43,640 nt of DNA from Sphingomonas sp. 32-62-10 (lineage in GTDB: Bacteria > Pseudomonadota > Alphaproteobacteria > Sphingomonadales > Sphingomonadaceae), in the NCBI GenBank assembly GCA_002280555.1, contig NCEE01000020.1, positions 1 to 43,640 of the forward strand, read 5' to 3'. Below, piece by piece: positions 1 to 7,969 of the stretch (within the stretch, counting starts at the first letter, position 1; the number at the start of each line of letters is the position of its first letter). A program made the position numbers and the translations under genes. The notes beneath the pieces are model-generated. The model was not told the DNA's origin. It saw nothing but the letters and a program-made list of their open reading frames with translations, and made no database searches.

Positions 1-552
1 AAAGTGCTGGGCGGCGAAGGCGCACACGGCATCCTGATCCTCGGCCCGCGCGCGGTCGAGCGGCTGACGAGCTACACGCCGGCCTGGCCGCTGCCCAAGA
101 TTTTCCGGCTGGTGTCGAAGGGCGCGCTCGCCGAGGGCGTGTTCAAGGGCGAAACAATCAACACCCCGTCAATGCTCGCGGTGGAAGACGTGATCTTCGC
201 GCTTGAATGGGCGGAATCGCTCGGCGGGCTGAACGGCTTGATCGCCCGGTCGGATGCCAATGCCGCCGCACTCGACAAGATTGTCGAAGAACGCGACTGG
301 CTCGGCCATCTCGCCGCTGATCCGGCAACGCGGTCGAAGACCAGCGTCTGCCTGACCGTGGAGGGCGCCGACGAGGCGTTCATCAAGAAAATGGCCGGGG
401 CGTTGGAGAAGGAAGGCGCTGCATTCGACGTGGCCGGCTACCGCGATGCCCCGCCGGGCCTGCGTATCTGGTGCGGCGCAACCGTCGACACCGCCGATAT
501 CGTGGCGCTCGGACCGTGGCTCGACTGGGCCTTTTCGGTCGCCAAACAGTAA
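1..552 (+). CDS. serC: Phosphoserine aminotransferase, 3' part (runs off the left edge)
   Basis: This is the C-terminal 183 codons of a PLP-dependent transaminase that converts 3-phosphohydroxypyruvate plus glutamate to phosphoserine in serine synthesis; the enzyme is cytosolic. The frame is open from the first base. The first codon is Lys followed by VLGGEGAHG; in alphaproteobacterial SerC this Lys sits in a WQK-VLGGE context and binds PLP, so the window probably begins exactly at the active-site lysine (inference from the family). The AWPLPKIFRL stretch and the C-terminal RIWCGATVD segment are also typical of the family. The gene ends in TAA and is followed after 107 bp by serA, the enzyme one step earlier in the pathway, so co-expression is likely. 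The N-terminal half lies outside the window. Confidence 0.93.
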   Translation, partial: KVLGGEGAHGILILGPRAVERLTSYTPAWPLPKIFRLVSKGALAEGVFKGETINTPSMLAVEDVIFALEWAESLGGLNGLIARSDANAAALDKIVEERDWLGHLAADPATRSKTSVCLTVEGADEAFIKKMAGALEKEGAAFDVAGYRDAPPGLRIWCGATVDTADIVALGPWLDWAFSVAKQ

Positions 553-555
553 TTC

Positions 556-638
556 GTCACCCCGGGCTTGACCCGGGGTCCCGCTTTTCTCTCCACCGCC
601 CGCGTAGAAGCGGGACCCCGGGTCAAGCCCGGGGTGAC
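556..638. repeat. Long inverted repeat, 30-bp perfect arms, nested palindromes
   Basis: The left arm at 556-585 and the right arm at 609-638 are perfect reverse complements (30 of 30) around a 23-nt loop. Each arm also contains its own 8-bp palindrome (ACCCCGGG and CCCGGGGT around a 5-nt loop), so the element can form one long hairpin or a cloverleaf-like pair of small ones. A second copy lies at 6413-6491. It fills most of the serC-serA gap and could act as an attenuating or mRNA-stabilising hairpin. I associate this sequence type with repeats dispersed in sphingomonad genomes; that is recollection, not a search result. Confidence 0.9.
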
Positions 639-659
639 GGTGAATTCAAGGATATACAA

Positions 660-2237
660 ATGCCTAAAGTCCTCATTTCCGACAAAATGGACCCCAATGC
701 CGCTGCCATCTTCCGCGCCCGCGGCGTGGAGGTCGACGAAATCACCGGCAAGACGCCCGAAGAGCTGATGGCGATCATCGGCGAGTACGACGGCCTCGCC
801 ATCCGCAGCTCGACCAAGGTCACCAAGGCGATCCTCGAACACGCCACCAATTTGAAGGTGATCGGCCGCGCCGGGATCGGTGTCGACAATGTCGATATCC
901 CGGCAGCTTCGGCCAAGGGTGTCGTCGTCATGAACACGCCGTTCGGTAACTCGATCACCACCGCCGAGCACGCCATCGCGCTGATGTTCGCGCTTGCCCG
1001 GCAATTGCCCGAGGCGGATGCCAGCACCCAGGCCGGCAAGTGGGAAAAGAACCGCTTCATGGGCGTGGAACTCACCAGCAAGACGTTGGGGCTGATCGGT
1101 GCGGGCAATATCGGTTCGATCGTCGCCGACCGAGCTCTTGGCCTCAAGATGAAGGTGATCGCTTATGATCCCTTCCTGACGCCTGAACGCGCGCTGGAAA
1201 TGGGCGTGGAGAAGGTGACGCTCGACGATCTGCTCGCCCGCGCCGATTTCATCACGCTGCACACGCCGCTCACCGACCAGACGCGCAACATTCTGTCAGC
1301 GGAAAACCTCGCCAAGACCAAGAAGGGCGTGCGGATCATCAACTGCGCGCGCGGTGGACTGATCGACGAGGCAGCACTGAAGGCCGGGCTCGATTCGGGG
1401 CATATCGGCGGCGCCGCGCTCGACGTGTTCCAGACTGAACCGGCGACCGAATCACCATTGTTCGGCACGCCGGGCTTCGTCTCGACGCCGCATCTGGGTG
1501 CCTCCACGACCGAAGCTCAGGTCAACGTCGCGCTTCAGGTGGCCGAGCAGATGGCCGATTTCCTCGTTACCGGCGGCATCACCAATGCCCTTAACGTGCC
1601 GTCGCTGTCGGCGGAGGAAGCGCCGAAGCTGAAGCCCTATATGGCGCTCGCCGAAAAGCTCGGTTCGCTGGTCGGGCAGCTCGCGCACGGGGCGCTCTCC
1701 GGCATCTCGGTCGAGGTCGAGGGCGCCGCCGCACAGCTCAACCAGAAGCCGATCACCAGCGCGGTATTGGCTGGCATGATGCGGGTGCATTCGGATATCG
1801 TGAACATGGTCAACGCGCCGTTCCTGGCGAAGGAACGCGGGATCGACGTGCGCGAAATCCGGCATGACCGTGAGGGCGATTACCACACGCTGGTGCGCGT
1901 GACGGTGAAGACCGAAGCGGGTGACAAATCGGTCGCGGGGACACTGTTCGGGGATGCAGCACCACGCCTGGTCGAATTGTTCGGAATCAAGGTCGAGGCC
2001 GATCTGGCGGGCTATATGCTGTATGTGGTGAACGAGGATGCGCCGGGGTTCATCGGTCGCCTTGGCACGACGCTGGGCGAATCGGGCGTCAACATCGGCA
2101 CCTTCCACCTTGGTCGCCGTTCGGCGGGCGGCGAGGCGATCGTGCTGCTGTCGGTCGACGAACCCGTCACCCCCGCGCTCATCACCAACGTCCGCGCGCT
2201 ACCCGGCGTGAAGACGGTGATGGCACTCGCGTTCTGA
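660..2237 (+). CDS. serA: D-3-phosphoglycerate dehydrogenase
   Basis: Catalyses the NAD-dependent oxidation of 3-phosphoglycerate to 3-phosphohydroxypyruvate, the first committed step of serine synthesis. The protein has 525 residues, the length of the long type-1 form. Visible features in order are the substrate-binding half (RAGIGVDNVDIPAA), the Rossmann motif GLIGAGNIGS, the catalytic Arg in NCARGGLIDE, Glu in FQTEP and His in PHLGAST, then the intervening (ASB) domain and a C-terminal ACT domain beginning near YMLYVVNEDAPGFIG, which usually senses serine. I chose the ATG at 660 because AAGGA lies 7 nt upstream and homologues begin with MPKVLISDKMD. The frame is open upstream through the palindromic repeat, but that extension is not conserved. 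Confidence 0.97.
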   Translation: MPKVLISDKMDPNAAAIFRARGVEVDEITGKTPEELMAIIGEYDGLAIRSSTKVTKAILEHATNLKVIGRAGIGVDNVDIPAASAKGVVVMNTPFGNSITTAEHAIALMFALARQLPEADASTQAGKWEKNRFMGVELTSKTLGLIGAGNIGSIVADRALGLKMKVIAYDPFLTPERALEMGVEKVTLDDLLARADFITLHTPLTDQTRNILSAENLAKTKKGVRIINCARGGLIDEAALKAGLDSGHIGGAALDVFQTEPATESPLFGTPGFVSTPHLGASTTEAQVNVALQVAEQMADFLVTGGITNALNVPSLSAEEAPKLKPYMALAEKLGSLVGQLAHGALSGISVEVEGAAAQLNQKPITSAVLAGMMRVHSDIVNMVNAPFLAKERGIDVREIRHDREGDYHTLVRVTVKTEAGDKSVAGTLFGDAAPRLVELFGIKVEADLAGYMLYVVNEDAPGFIGRLGTTLGESGVNIGTFHLGRRSAGGEAIVLLSVDEPVTPALITNVRALPGVKTVMALAF

Positions 2238-2255
2238 GCTGGCTAAAGCGCGGGA

Positions 2256-3371
2256 ATGTCCTCTACTTCGCTCCTCCCCGAAGGCTTTCACGATCGCCTG
2301 CCCCCTTATGCCGATGTCGCCGCGCGACTGGAGGCACGCATTTTGGGGGCAGCGTTCGCGCATGGCTATGAACGTGTCGATCCGCCGCTGGCCGAGTTTG
2401 AGGCCGGGCTCGCCAGCCGATTGAAAGCAACGCGGGCGCGCGATGCGGTGCGCTTTGTCGATCCGGTATCGCAGCGCACCTTGGCAATCCGGCCCGATAT
2501 CACCGCACAGGTCGGCCGGATCGTGGCGACGCGGATGGCGCACCACCCGCGCCCGGTGCGGTTGAGCTATGCCGGGCCGGTGCTGAAGCTGCGTGCGTCC
2601 GAACTCGATCCCGAGCGCGAGGCGCGCCAGATCGGTTGCGAGCTGATCGGGCTCGATAGTGTCGCTGCTGCGCAGGAGATCGCCAGCCTTGCGGTCGAGG
2701 CGCTGAGCGCGGCTGGCGTGGAGAACATTTCGATCGATTTCACCCTGCCCGATCTTGTCGATATTCTCGCTGCCGGGCCTTTCCCGGTGTCCGCTGACCA
2801 GATCGAGGCGCTGAAGGACCGGCTCGATGCCAAGGATGCAGGCGCGGTTGCTGCGCTCGCACCTGCCTATCTCCCGCTGATCGAAGCGGCGGGGCCGTTC
2901 GAGGCCGCGCATGACCGGCTCTGTGCTTTCGATGCGGGCGGCGCGCTTACCTCACGCCTCGACGGGCTATGGGCGATTGCGCAGAGCCTGAAGGGAAAGG
3001 TGGCGCTGACGCTCGACCCCACCGAACGCCACGGCTTCGAATATCAGAGCTGGATCGGCTTTTCGATCTTTGCAGGCGGCGTGCGCGGCGAGATCGGGCG
3101 CGGTGGCAGCTACACGGTGATGCACGAAAGCGGCGCGGAGGAGCCCGCAATTGGCTTCTCGCTCTACGCCGATGCGATCGTGGACAGCGGCCTCGCGCCG
3201 ATCGAACGACAGCGACTGTTCGTGCCGCTGGGTACCGATCGGGCACTGGCAACGGGGATGCGGGGTGAGGGCTGGGTGACGGTCGCGGCGCTTGACGCGC
3301 GCGACACGCCCGAGGCGCAGCTGTGCACCCATGTGCTGATGGACGGCGCGCCACGAGCACTGCAGGCGTAA
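2256..3371 (+). CDS. hisZ: ATP phosphoribosyltransferase regulatory subunit
   Basis: HisZ is a catalytically inactive class II histidyl-tRNA synthetase paralogue. It pairs with the short form of HisG to make ATP phosphoribosyltransferase, the first and feedback-controlled enzyme of histidine synthesis. The 371-residue product has LLPEGFHDRLPP at the N terminus (motif-1 region), RPDITAQVGRIVATRM (motif 2), and GRGGSYTV near residue 285 where HisRS-type folds carry motif 3. It starts 18 bp after serA, so it is probably co-transcribed with it. No hisG is visible in the window. The start has only a weak purine-rich stretch ahead of it (GCGCGGGA). Confidence 0.9.
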   Translation: MSSTSLLPEGFHDRLPPYADVAARLEARILGAAFAHGYERVDPPLAEFEAGLASRLKATRARDAVRFVDPVSQRTLAIRPDITAQVGRIVATRMAHHPRPVRLSYAGPVLKLRASELDPEREARQIGCELIGLDSVAAAQEIASLAVEALSAAGVENISIDFTLPDLVDILAAGPFPVSADQIEALKDRLDAKDAGAVAALAPAYLPLIEAAGPFEAAHDRLCAFDAGGALTSRLDGLWAIAQSLKGKVALTLDPTERHGFEYQSWIGFSIFAGGVRGEIGRGGSYTVMHESGAEEPAIGFSLYADAIVDSGLAPIERQRLFVPLGTDRALATGMRGEGWVTVAALDARDTPEAQLCTHVLMDGAPRALQA

Positions 3372-3412
3372 AAAATGACCGTGCGACCGGCCCGGATCGG
3401 GTGGTCGCACGG
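3370..3412 (-). terminator. Rho-independent terminator of the minus-strand peptidase cassette
   Basis: A 10-bp perfect stem (3379-3388 with 3403-3412) is extended by an inner 4-bp stem (3391-3394 with 3398-3401). Read on the minus strand, the hairpin is followed 3 nt later by six T residues (the A-run at 3370-3375). It lies 40 bp beyond the stop of the minus-strand gene at 3452-4015. On the plus strand there is no T-run after the stem, so hisZ transcripts would stop less efficiently here. Confidence 0.75.
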
Positions 3413-3451
3413 CGATTAATGAAAAGGTTCGTCCGGCTACCCGATGCCGCG

Positions 3452-4015
3452 TCACCCGCCGCTCGGGTCGTCGCCCTGGGCAGCCTTAAGCGTTTGCGCG
3501 GCAGCCACCTGGAGGGCCGCAAAGACCTCAGCCTCAGCGATCACTTCAAGATTTGCCAGGCTTGTCAGGTTTGGCGGATAGGGAATGAACAGCGTTTTAT
3601 TACCTTGCTGCAGCTTCAACGCGCTGAATTTCAGCGCTGCCGAATGCACCACCCGGGCGGTGAAATCACCATTCACAAGTGCGGCCTTGGCGATTGCCGC
3701 CTGCAAGCCATCCTTTGCCGGGCCTACATGCAGCGCGATCGGGTTGCCATCATCGTCAAGCTCGACTTCCGCTAGCGGCCGCCCGCCCCCAATGAGCAAG
3801 TGGCGCCAGCGGGTGACCTGAACAGCATCTCCGGGAGCGCCTTTTGCAACCTTTTCCAGCGATAGGTAATCAACCTGATAGGGTTCACCCAGCGTGAGCG
3901 GCGGGCCATCGCCAGCGCCTGCAGCGGAATGCCGCGCAATATCAGTTTCCCATTGTTGCGTGTGCAGTTTTTCCAGCGTGTCAATCGGACCGCCAGAAGT
4001 GAAAGAAATAGTCAT
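3452..4015 (-). CDS. Protein of unknown function paired with the papain-like peptidase
   Basis: I do not recognise a named family with certainty. The 187-residue product starts MTISFTSGG, has no signal peptide or membrane segment, carries an acidic stretch (EVELDDDGNP) and ends in an Ala-rich, probably helical segment and a polar tail. The ATG at 4015 is supported by a strong AAGGAG (4023-4028) 7 nt upstream; that ribosome site overlaps the stop codon of the peptidase gene, so translation is likely coupled. The gene ends just before the terminator at 3370-3412. My impression is that C70-type peptidases often have a small downstream partner with a segment like the IPYPPNL region here. A chaperone, inhibitor or adaptor role is inference only. 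Confidence 0.75.
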   Translation of the reverse strand: MTISFTSGGPIDTLEKLHTQQWETDIARHSAAGAGDGPPLTLGEPYQVDYLSLEKVAKGAPGDAVQVTRWRHLLIGGGRPLAEVELDDDGNPIALHVGPAKDGLQAAIAKAALVNGDFTARVVHSAALKFSALKLQQGNKTLFIPYPPNLTSLANLEVIAEAEVFAALQVAAAQTLKAAQGDDPSGG

Positions 4016-4026
4016 CTTGCGGCTCC

Positions 4027-4677
4027 TTACTGCTTTTTGGTGAAATAGGTGTGAGACCAACTGCCCCCATCATGATATTTTGCGGGATAAGCGGCATAGG
4101 CAATGGTCGTGGGTCCGTACCAGGAATCCTGAACGTCAATCTTGTTGCCGTCTGTATTGTAGCCGCTGATCATCGTGAAATGCGCGCCACCGGTGAACCA
4201 GGCAACGCGAGTCCCCACCGGCTGTCCGATATCCACCCGGCGCTGGAGGACGGCGAAGCTGGCCGTGCCAGCAGCCATGCTGTCAAACGACTTGGCCGCC
4301 TGCAACGCCTTGTCAAGCACACCGTCTGTGTTGCAGCCATCCAAGTCATTGCAGCACGTCGACTTGTTCTGGCAAATATTGGCAATGCCGCACTGGGTGT
4401 AACTGCCGGTCCCCCAATAATAATTTCCCACCGAAGCACCAACGGCGGCCCAACACAAGTTGCTTTTTTGCTGCTTCTGCATCGAGAAACTCAGCCAATT
4501 CGCGTCTTGCAGTAGCGAAGGACCAACGCCATGCTGCGTGCCAGCGCGCGTACTGAAACCGCCTTCATTAATGGCGGTTGCAATTGCCGCCATGGTATCG
4601 CGATCCCCATATGATTCAGCGGATCCGAAATAAACATGACAGTAATTAAATACATAGCTCACATGATTTTGAGGCAT
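4027..4677 (-). CDS. Papain-like cysteine peptidase (C70/AvrRpt2-like)
   Basis: A 216-residue putative thiol peptidase. The catalytic Cys75 lies in KSNLCWAAVG, His166 in GGAHFTMISGY, and an acidic third residue, probably Asp184, in VQDSWYG; glutamines at 68-70 could supply the oxyanion hole. Between Cys and His there is a Cys-rich segment (C96, C102, C108, C109, C115) with a CCN motif, which I know from bacterial papain-like peptidases of this group. No Sec signal peptide is visible, so the enzyme is either cytoplasmic or exported by another route. The start is supported by GGGAGA 7 nt upstream. It is the first gene of a two-gene unit with 3452-4015 and is inserted between hisZ and purA. Peptidase fold: fairly sure; substrate and role: unknown. 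Confidence 0.8.
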   Translation of the reverse strand: MPQNHVSYVFNYCHVYFGSAESYGDRDTMAAIATAINEGGFSTRAGTQHGVGPSLLQDANWLSFSMQKQQKSNLCWAAVGASVGNYYWGTGSYTQCGIANICQNKSTCCNDLDGCNTDGVLDKALQAAKSFDSMAAGTASFAVLQRRVDIGQPVGTRVAWFTGGAHFTMISGYNTDGNKIDVQDSWYGPTTIAYAAYPAKYHDGGSWSHTYFTKKQ

Positions 4678-4689
4678 GACTTTTCTCCC

Positions 4690-4715
4690 ATAAATGCAGG
4701 ATATACTCCATTTAT
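4690..4715 (-). promoter_or_regulatory. Inverted repeat just upstream of the peptidase ribosome site
   Basis: ATAAATG (4690-4696) and CATTTAT (4709-4715) are perfect 7-bp reverse complements around 12 nt. They end immediately before the GGGAGA ribosome site of the gene starting at 4677. The element could be an operator or a small RNA hairpin in the leader. No regulator gene is adjacent. Confidence 0.4.
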
Positions 4716-4749
4716 TGTCATTGATGTTTTTGCCGCGGAACTATGTCGT

Positions 4750-4774
4750 ATAGTGTCGGTAGATTGACCACTAT
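4750..4774 (-). promoter_or_regulatory. Candidate operator upstream of the peptidase cassette
   Basis: ATAGTG (4750-4755) and CACTAT (4769-4774) form a 6-bp inverted repeat with a 13-nt spacer, about 75 bp upstream of the peptidase start. Such short arms can arise by chance; it is listed because it lies in the only place where this cassette's promoter can be. Confidence 0.25.
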
Positions 4775-5097
4775 CGACGACTCATCCGATTTGGGCGCAA
4801 TGCAGTTCATCTTGTGCCATATTTGACCAAGATGTGTTTGGAGCGGTGATCCATTCGGCGAGAATGGATTGCTGCGGGTGACATCAGGACATGATCCGAA
4901 ATGGTGTTCAGGTGCCGCGGTGGCACCTCGGGCACGGCGTGCTTTGCATCGATCATTCGGTCGCATGGCTTGACTTGCTTCGGTCGAGCGCTCTACCCGC
5001 GCAGCCAACCGAGCCATCGCGCTCCCCATTTCCCTCCCCTGGCCGAGTCCTGTCGAAGGGCCATGGGAGTCCCCCGGGCAGGGGAAGAGGTACATCC

Positions 5098-6387
5098 ATG
5101 GCCAATGTAGCAGTAATCGGCGCCCAATGGGGCGATGAGGGCAAGGGCAAGATTGTCGATTGGCTCGCCGAGCGCGCCGATGTGGTCGTGCGGTTCCAGG
5201 GCGGGCATAATGCCGGGCACACGCTGGTCGTCGGCGACAAGGTCTACAAGCTGTCGCTGCTGCCCTCGGGCATCGTGCGTGGGACGCCGAGCGTCATCGG
5301 CAATGGCGTCGTGCTCGATCCTTGGGCGCTAAAGGCCGAAGTGGAGAAGCTGCGTGGACAGGGCGTCACGATTACCCCCGACACGCTGATGGTTGCCGAT
5401 AACTGCGCGCTGATTCTGCCGTTCCACCGTGATCTCGATGCACTGCGTGAGGATGCCAGCGGCGACGGCAAGATCGGCACGACGCGGCGCGGCATTGGCC
5501 CGGCCTATGAAGACAAGGTCGGCCGGCGCGCGATTCGGGTGTGTGATCTGGCGCATCTGGATGAGCTCAGCGCGCAGATGGACCGGCTGACCGCGCATCA
5601 TGATGCTTTGAGGGCCGGGTTCGGCCAGCCGCCGATCGACCGCGACGCACTGATCGCTGAACTGCGCGACATTGCCGGTTTCGTGCTGCCCTTTGTCCAG
5701 CCGGTGTGGCGAATGCTGGGCGAGGCGCGGGCGAACGGCAAGCGCATCCTGTTCGAAGGCGCACAGGGCGTGCTGCTTGATGTCGATCACGGCACTTATC
5801 CCTTCGTCACCTCGTCCAACACTATTGCCGGGACGGCGGCGGGGGGCTCCGGCCTGGGGCCGAGCGCGGTCGGCTTCGTGCTGGGCATTGCCAAGGCCTA
5901 TACGACGCGGGTGGGCAGCGGCCCCTTCCCTACTGAGCTTGCGGACGCAACGGGCGAGCGGCTGGGCGAGCGCGGCCATGAATTCGGCACCGTCACGGGC
6001 CGCAAGCGTCGCTGCGGCTGGTTCGATGCGGTGCTGGTGCGGCAATCGGCTGCCGTGGGCGGCATCACCGGGATTGCCCTCACCAAAATCGACGTGCTCG
6101 ACGGGTTTGACGAGGTGAAGATCTGCACCGGCTACCGGCTGAACGGCTCCGAGCTCGATTATTTCCCCGCGCATTATGCCGATCAGGCGGCGGTCGAGCC
6201 GATTTACGAAACGCTGCCCGGCTGGCACGAATCGACCGCAGGCGCGCGCAGTTGGGCGGACCTGCCGGCGGCGGCGATCAAATACATCAAGCGGATTGAG
6301 GAATTGATCCGCTGCCCGGTGGCGCTGGTATCGACCAGCCCGGAGCGCGAGGACACGATCTTGGTGCGCGATCCGTTTGCGGATTGA
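5098..6387 (+). CDS. purA: Adenylosuccinate synthetase
   Basis: Joins IMP and aspartate with GTP hydrolysis to adenylosuccinate, the first step from IMP to AMP; cytosolic homodimer. The 429-residue product begins MANVAVIGAQWGDEGKGK, with the GDEGKGK phosphate-binding loop at residues 12-18 (Asp13 is the catalytic base in the family) and GGHNAGHT near 40. It also has GTTRRGIGPAYEDK, the GAQGVLLDVDHGTYPFVTSS segment, TRVGSGPFPTEL and the guanine-recognition LTKIDVLDGFD. I chose the ATG at 5098 because the protein start is invariant in the family and GGGGAAGAGG lies upstream. The more distal ATG at 4891 would add a non-conserved leader. Gene and length are complete. Confidence 0.97.
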   Translation: MANVAVIGAQWGDEGKGKIVDWLAERADVVVRFQGGHNAGHTLVVGDKVYKLSLLPSGIVRGTPSVIGNGVVLDPWALKAEVEKLRGQGVTITPDTLMVADNCALILPFHRDLDALREDASGDGKIGTTRRGIGPAYEDKVGRRAIRVCDLAHLDELSAQMDRLTAHHDALRAGFGQPPIDRDALIAELRDIAGFVLPFVQPVWRMLGEARANGKRILFEGAQGVLLDVDHGTYPFVTSSNTIAGTAAGGSGLGPSAVGFVLGIAKAYTTRVGSGPFPTELADATGERLGERGHEFGTVTGRKRRCGWFDAVLVRQSAAVGGITGIALTKIDVLDGFDEVKICTGYRLNGSELDYFPAHYADQAAVEPIYETLPGWHESTAGARSWADLPAAAIKYIKRIEELIRCPVALVSTSPEREDTILVRDPFAD

Positions 6388-6412
6388 ACGGGCCACGACC
6401 TATCCCATGGCC

Positions 6413-6491
6413 GTCACCCCGGGCTCGACCCGGGGTCCCGCTTCTTTTCCAACCGCGCAAAAGCGGGACCCCGGATCAAGTCCGGGGTGAC
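6413..6491. repeat. Second copy of the long inverted repeat, between purA and aroC
   Basis: The left arm at 6413-6442 and the right arm at 6462-6491 match in 27 of 30 positions, with a 19-nt loop. The arms are nearly the same as those at 556-638, including the inner palindrome. Here it lies between two convergent genes (purA ends 6387, aroC ends 6513), where a hairpin could end transcription from both sides. The arm mismatches cluster in the small inner loop and its closing pair, leaving the outer stem intact. Confidence 0.9.
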
Positions 6492-6512
6492 GGTGAAGTG
6501 ATCATTGCCCGA

Positions 6513-7580
6513 TCAGCCGCACTGCCCCCGGTGCCGCAGCTTGTGGTCGGCGAGCACCAGCGCGACCATTGCTTCCACCACCGGCGCACCGCGGATGCCG
6601 ACACAGGGGTCGTGGCGGCCTTTGGTCATGATTTCAGTCGCGTTGCCGTCACGGTCGATTGTCTCGACGGGGGTCAGGATCGAGCTGGTTGGCTTGAAGG
6701 CGACGCGCACCAGCACCGGCTGACCGGTCGAAATGCCGCCAGCGATGCCGCCTGCGTGGTTAGCAAGGAATGCCGGGCCGCCCTCTCCAGGCCGCATGGC
6801 ATCGGCATTATCCTCGCCGCGCAGGCTCGCCGCGCCGAAGCCGTCGCCGATCTCGACACCCTTCACCGCGTTGATGCTCATGCAGGCACTGGCAAGATCG
6901 GCGTCGAGCTTGGCATAGAGCGGTGCGCCCCAGCCCGCAGGCACGCCCACCGCCTCGCACGCGATGACCGCGCCGAGCGAGGAGCCAGCCTTGCGCGCAT
7001 CATCGACCAGCGCCTCCCACCGCGCCGCAGCGGCGGCATCGGGGCAGAAGAAGGGGTTGCGATCAATCTCGGCAGCGTCGAAATTCGCAGGGTCGATGGC
7101 ATCGCCGCCGATCGCCTCGACCCAGGCAATGATCCGCACTTCCGGAATCACCAGCCGCGCGACCGCCCCCGCCGCTACCCGCGAGGCCGTTTCCCGCGCG
7201 GAAGAGCGCCCGCCGCCGCGATAATCCCGAAAGCCATATTTGGCGTCATAGGCGTAATCGGCATGGCCGGGGCGATAGGCCTTGGCGACCTCCGAATAAT
7301 CTTTCGATCGCTGGTCGACATTCTCGATCATCAGGCTGATCGGTGTGCCCGTCGTACGCCCCTCAAACACGCCGGAGAGGATACGCACCATATCCGGCTC
7401 TTGCCGCTGCGTGGTAAAGCGGCTGGTGCCGGGACGGCGCTTGTCGAGGAACGGCTGGATATCGGCTTCGGACAGTGCCAGTCCAGGCGGGCAGCCATCG
7501 ACGACCGCACCGATCGCCGGACCGTGGCTTTCACCCCAAGTGGTGAAGCGGAACAGGTGGCCGAAGCTGTTGTGGCTCAT
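6513..7580 (-). CDS. aroC: Chorismate synthase
   Basis: Converts 5-enolpyruvylshikimate-3-phosphate to chorismate with reduced FMN as cofactor, the last step of the shikimate pathway. The 355-residue product has the family signatures in order: FRFTTWGESHGPAIG at the N terminus, KRRPGTSRFTTQRQE, SKDYSEVAKAYRPGHADY, the RGGGRSSARETASRVAAGAVA segment, and GGISTGQPV toward the end. It is the last gene of a long minus-strand train and overlaps the preceding 130-residue gene by 4 bp (ATGA), so translation is probably coupled. Length is normal for the family. Confidence 0.97.
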   Translation of the reverse strand: MSHNSFGHLFRFTTWGESHGPAIGAVVDGCPPGLALSEADIQPFLDKRRPGTSRFTTQRQEPDMVRILSGVFEGRTTGTPISLMIENVDQRSKDYSEVAKAYRPGHADYAYDAKYGFRDYRGGGRSSARETASRVAAGAVARLVIPEVRIIAWVEAIGGDAIDPANFDAAEIDRNPFFCPDAAAAARWEALVDDARKAGSSLGAVIACEAVGVPAGWGAPLYAKLDADLASACMSINAVKGVEIGDGFGAASLRGEDNADAMRPGEGGPAFLANHAGGIAGGISTGQPVLVRVAFKPTSSILTPVETIDRDGNATEIMTKGRHDPCVGIRGAPVVEAMVALVLADHKLRHRGQCG

Positions 7581-7969
7581 GCTGACTTACGCGTGAGCTT
7601 GGCGATCTCGTCACGATAGCGAAATCGCAACGCCGACCAATCGTCGTCGATCGCGACGAGCGACACTGGCAGCATGTCGTGTGCAGCAAGTGCTTCCCAA
7701 CCGTGATCGCGGCTGAGGTCGGTCGGGATCGTGCTTGTCCTTTTCGGATAGGCGAACCACAGGCCCCCGCCGCGCCGATAATGCGCGAGTGTTTCGTCAA
7801 GCCGACGAGCGACTTCGGCGCGCATGGTCACGAAGGCGACGATCAGGTCGACGACAGGTCCATGCGTATCGGGGAGAGCGATCGCCTCCGCTAACGCCTC
7901 GGGCCGCGCCAGCGACCAGCCGGTCATGCCGGGCTTGAACCCCATCTTGTCGAGCGCCGTCCGGCTCAT
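7577..7969 (-). CDS. DUF3052-like small protein
   Basis: A 130-residue soluble protein without signal peptide or membrane segment. The N terminus (ALDKMGFKPGMTGWSL) resembles the KLGxKPG opening of DUF3052 proteins; the C terminus is rich in charged residues (DDDWSALRFRYRDEIAKLTRK) with a WSALRFR motif. The function is not known. It lies between fabI and aroC with 4-bp ATGA overlaps on both sides, which says it is a true gene of this operon. It could be mistaken for a stray frame, but its two coupled junctions argue against that. Confidence 0.8.
   Translation of the reverse strand: MSRTALDKMGFKPGMTGWSLARPEALAEAIALPDTHGPVVDLIVAFVTMRAEVARRLDETLAHYRRGGGLWFAYPKRTSTIPTDLSRDHGWEALAAHDMLPVSLVAIDDDWSALRFRYRDEIAKLTRKSA

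Larger units (their letters stand above)
4678..5097. other. 420-bp intergenic region between the peptidase cassette and purA
   Basis: No gene is convincing here. The left half is AT-richer than the surroundings and should hold the promoter of the minus-strand peptidase gene; two short inverted repeats lie in it (separate entries). The right half should hold the purA promoter. An open frame reads into purA from 4891 but has no conserved content. Around 5035-5095 there are C-rich and G-rich tracts (CCCCTG, then CAGGGG) that could pair near the purA ribosome site; I could not establish a riboswitch. Confidence 0.5.

Noticed and set aside
471..659. Upstream extension of serA through the palindromic repeat
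   Set aside because: It translates the repeat and the serC end; the ribosome site and conserved start are at 660.
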